The notes below the pieces were generated by a model. It saw only the letters and a program-made list of their open reading frames with translations. It was not told the origin of the DNA and searched no databases. A stretch of DNA of 64,000 bases, from NCBI RefSeq assembly GCF_900110135.1, contig NZ_FOCO01000004.1, forward strand, positions 62,001-126,000. The letters are read 5' to 3'. The stretch comes from Pseudorhodobacter antarcticus. GTDB lineage: Bacteria; Pseudomonadota; Alphaproteobacteria; Rhodobacterales; Rhodobacteraceae. The position numbers were made by a program, and so were the translations under genes. Positions within the stretch are counted from its first letter, which is position 1, and every line of letters begins with the position of its first letter. Below are positions 61,656 through 64,000 of this stretch, piece by piece.

Positions 61656-61784
61656 CGGCGGCTCCTTTGCCGGATGCGTTGCCGCACTGCGGCGCAATGG
61701 TCAAGCGAAACGCTGCGGAAACGGTTGCTCTTTGCCCCTGTGCAGCATAGCTATCCACTATCCCTAGTGGCCGGAGCCCGCAAA

Positions 61785-62072
61785 ATGACCTCTTTGTTCC
61801 AAATCCTGATGATGGTGCTGCAAGTCGCGCAATTTATCATCATTGTGCATATCATCCTTAGCTGGTTGATCAACTTTCAGGTGTTGAACCTGCGCCAACC
61901 GCTGGTCGCGCAAATCTGGGATGGGGTGAACCGCTTGTTGGAACCCGTGTATGGCCGCATCCGGTCGTTTTTGCCGCAAAATCTGGGGCTGGATTTGGCC
62001 CCATTGGTGGCCATTCTGGTGATCTTTGCGCTGCGCACCATCCTGACCAATAATCAAGAATATTTCTTTTGA
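61785..62072 (+). CDS. YggT family membrane protein
   Basis: Small protein (95 aa) with two hydrophobic segments (about 8-28 and 70-88) and the family core HIILSWLINFQVLN...EPVYGRIRSFLP. YggT/CcmB-like small proteins are linked to division or osmotic tolerance without settled biochemistry. It ends three bases before recQ, so they are likely co-transcribed. Confidence 0.87.
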   Translation: MTSLFQILMMVLQVAQFIIIVHIILSWLINFQVLNLRQPLVAQIWDGVNRLLEPVYGRIRSFLPQNLGLDLAPLVAILVIFALRTILTNNQEYFF

Positions 62073-62075
62073 TCC

Positions 62076-64000
62076 ATGGCTGCACCTAGCGACCTTCTGG
62101 CCTCGGTCTTTGGCTTTTCCGAATTTCGCCCCGGTCAGGCGGAAATTGTGGATGCTGTGTTGGCGGGGCAAAACACGCTGGCGATTATGCCCACGGGGGG
62201 TGGTAAATCCCTGTGTTTCCAACTGCCTGCGATGTGCCGGGATGGGGTGACGATTGTTATTTCCCCCCTGATCGCGTTGATGCGTGACCAAGTGCGCGCG
62301 CTCAAGGCAGCAGGGGTGGAGGCGGGGGCGCTGACATCTGGCAACACGGATGAGGAGACGGAGGAGGTTTTCACAGCGCTGGACGAAGGCCGCCTGAAAC
62401 TCCTCTATCTCGCGCCCGAACGCCTTGCCTCCTCTGGGGCCATGTCGATGCTGCGCCGCATCAATGTCACGGCCATTGCGGTGGATGAGGCGCATTGCGT
62501 ATCCCAATGGGGCCATGATTTTCGCCCCGATTACCTGCGCATCGGTGAACTCCGCCGCGCGCTGGACGTGCCGCTGGCCGCCTTCACCGCCACGGCGGAT
62601 GAGGAAACCCGCACCGAAATCATCAGCCGGCTGTTTGATGGTCAAACCCCGTCCACCTTCCTGCGCGGCTTTGATCGGCCCAACATCCATCTGGCCTTTG
62701 CGGTAAAGGACAACCCGCGCAAGCAAATCCTTGCCTTTGCCGCCGCGCGCAAAACCCAATCTGGTATCGTTTATTGCGGCACCCGCGCCAAAACCGAAAC
62801 GCTGGCGCAGGCGTTGCGCGATGAAAACCATCCCGCGACCGCCTATCACGGCGGCATGGATGCCGAAGATCGTCGCGCAACCGAAGCCCGGTTTCAACGC
62901 GAGGATGGGTTGATCGTGGTCGCCACCGTGGCGTTCGGGATGGGCATCGACAAACCCGATATCCGCTGGGTCGCCCATGCCGATTTGCCCAAATCCATCG
63001 AAGGGTATTATCAGGAAATTGGCCGGGCGGGCCGTGACAGTGCCCCCGCCGAAACCCTAACCCTCTATGGCCCCGATGATATTCGCCTGCGCCGCAGCCA
63101 AATCGACGAAGGCATGGCCCCGAATGACCGCAAGGATGCCGACCACGCCCGCCTGAACGCGCTCTTGGGATTGGCGGAGGCGACAGGCTGCCGCCGCCAA
63201 GTGCTGCTGGGCTATTTCGGCGAAACCAGCACCCCTTGCGGCAATTGCGATATCTGTGACCGCCCCGCGCTGCTATTCGACGCGACAGACGCCGTGCGCA
63301 AGGCGCTGTCGGCCATTCTGCGCACCGGGGAAAGTTTCGGCGCGGGGCATCTGATCGACATCCTAACCGGAAACGCCACGCCCAAGGTGCTGCAACGCGG
63401 CCATGACCAACTGCCCACATTCGCCGTGGGGCGCGATCTGTCCAAACCCGCATGGGGCGCTGTGTTTCGCCAAATGATGGGCCGCGATTTGGTGCGCCCC
63501 GACACGGAACGTTACGGTGCCTTGCGCATGACCGATGCCGCCCGTCCCATCCTGCGTGGCGAGGAAACGATCACTTTGCGCAAAGACACGATCGAGACCG
63601 CAACCTCCCGCCCTGTGGTCAAAATGCAAGTGTCCGAAGAGGACGCGCCCCTGCTGTCCGCCCTGAAGGCCAAACGCCGTGCCTTGGCCGAAGGTGCGCG
63701 CGTCCCCGCCTATGTTATTTTCCCCGACCGCACGTTGATTGAAATGGCCGAAACCAAACCCCGCGATCTGGACGGTATGGCCCGCATCAACGGCATCGGC
63801 GCAAAGAAACTGGAAAGCTACGGCGCGGCGTTTTTGGCCGTGATCACAGGCGCTGGCGCCGAACAATTGCACCCCCAACGCATGCGCCTTGCAGGTCGCG
63901 ATGCTGGCCCGCTGTTTGATAAACTGGCGCAAATCCACCTTGATTTGCAACGCGGCACAGATGGCATTGACAAACCGCTGTCTTGCACGCAATCCACCCT
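62076..64000 (+). CDS. recQ: ATP-dependent DNA helicase RecQ, 3' end missing
   Basis: 3'-5' DNA helicase of recombination and fork repair; 641 codons lie in the window and the frame is still open. Motifs in order: MPTGGGKSLCFQLP (Walker A), ISPLIALMRDQ, VDEAHCVSQWGHDFRPDY (DEAH), FTATAD, ATVAFGMGIDKPDIRWVAH, QEIGRAGRD, and zinc-binding CRRQVLL...CGNCDIC. A winged-helix domain and the start of the HRDC domain (INGIGAKKLESYG) are seen. The start at 62076 lies four bases after the yggT stop. Confidence 0.95.
   Translation, partial: MAAPSDLLASVFGFSEFRPGQAEIVDAVLAGQNTLAIMPTGGGKSLCFQLPAMCRDGVTIVISPLIALMRDQVRALKAAGVEAGALTSGNTDEETEEVFTALDEGRLKLLYLAPERLASSGAMSMLRRINVTAIAVDEAHCVSQWGHDFRPDYLRIGELRRALDVPLAAFTATADEETRTEIISRLFDGQTPSTFLRGFDRPNIHLAFAVKDNPRKQILAFAAARKTQSGIVYCGTRAKTETLAQALRDENHPATAYHGGMDAEDRRATEARFQREDGLIVVATVAFGMGIDKPDIRWVAHADLPKSIEGYYQEIGRAGRDSAPAETLTLYGPDDIRLRRSQIDEGMAPNDRKDADHARLNALLGLAEATGCRRQVLLGYFGETSTPCGNCDICDRPALLFDATDAVRKALSAILRTGESFGAGHLIDILTGNATPKVLQRGHDQLPTFAVGRDLSKPAWGAVFRQMMGRDLVRPDTERYGALRMTDAARPILRGEETITLRKDTIETATSRPVVKMQVSEEDAPLLSALKAKRRALAEGARVPAYVIFPDRTLIEMAETKPRDLDGMARINGIGAKKLESYGAAFLAVITGAGAEQLHPQRMRLAGRDAGPLFDKLAQIHLDLQRGTDGIDKPLSCTQST

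Overview
The window is GC-rich, densely packed DNA from an alphaproteobacterium. It is most likely a member of the Rhodobacterales (Roseobacter/Rhodobacteraceae group). The reasons are the sox gene order (soxR-soxS facing soxVWXYZABCDEF), the divergent serB / serC-serA locus with a leader hairpin, the YggT, UMF1 and LPS-core gene types, and the short G-rich repeats between genes. No rRNA, tRNA, CRISPR array, transposase or phage module was seen. Nearly all genes look intact. Both ends of the window cut a gene: soxF on the left and recQ on the right.

Positions 1-11452 hold a complete thiosulfate-oxidation (Sox) locus. On the minus strand soxV, W, X, Y, Z, A, B, C, D, E and F run leftward. soxS, soxR and a soxT-type YeeE/YedE transporter run rightward. 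Together they encode the periplasmic carrier (SoxYZ), the cytochrome that loads sulfur on it (SoxXA), the thiosulfohydrolase (SoxB), the sulfane dehydrogenase (SoxCD), a flavocytochrome c sulfide dehydrogenase (SoxEF), thiol-reducing partners (SoxS, SoxV, SoxW) and the ArsR-type repressor SoxR. Candidate SoxR operators lie in the soxS-soxV and soxW-soxX gaps. Positions 11480-18334 carry a sugar-acid block: an Asp/Glu-racemase-like protein, a DapA-like lyase, 6-phosphogluconate dehydrogenase, an SMP-30 lactonase, a GlcG-like protein, L-idonate 5-dehydrogenase, gluconate 5-dehydrogenase and gluconokinase. The last enzymes make an unbroken route from L-idonate or gluconate to ribulose 5-phosphate. 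A GntR-type palindrome sits between the divergent idnD-like and idnO-like genes.

Positions 18382-20837 encode lipid A/Kdo steps (lpxK, waaA) and a DUF4170 protein. Positions 20838-22417 are an AT-richer island. It holds an Abi-like HEPN-type gene broken by an in-frame amber codon, with a candidate two-hairpin RNA directly upstream. Next come a DbpA-like RNA helicase with a long KPY-repeat tail, a hybrid histidine kinase, a PAN-domain alpha-2-macroglobulin coupled to penicillin-binding protein 1C, a thiolase, a DUF1428 / beta-lactamase-fold / fumarylacetoacetase operon, zapE, a TauE/SafE permease, serB and the serC-serA pair.

Positions 45136-55509 contain a metallophosphatase, a MATE transporter and a complete type I secretion operon for a large Ig-repeat adhesin (adhesin, TolC-like, LapB-type ABC, HlyD-like). 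Positions 55880-64000 contain nagA, a possible unannotated small transcription unit, a YhhQ-type transporter, a phytase-like esterase, mepA, a UMF1 transporter, a thioesterase-like protein, yggT and recQ. The most unusual items are the Abi/RNA locus, the small unit at 57013-57233, a 23-nt box found word for word in two distant gaps, and a family of GGTGGGT/ACCCACC palindromes.
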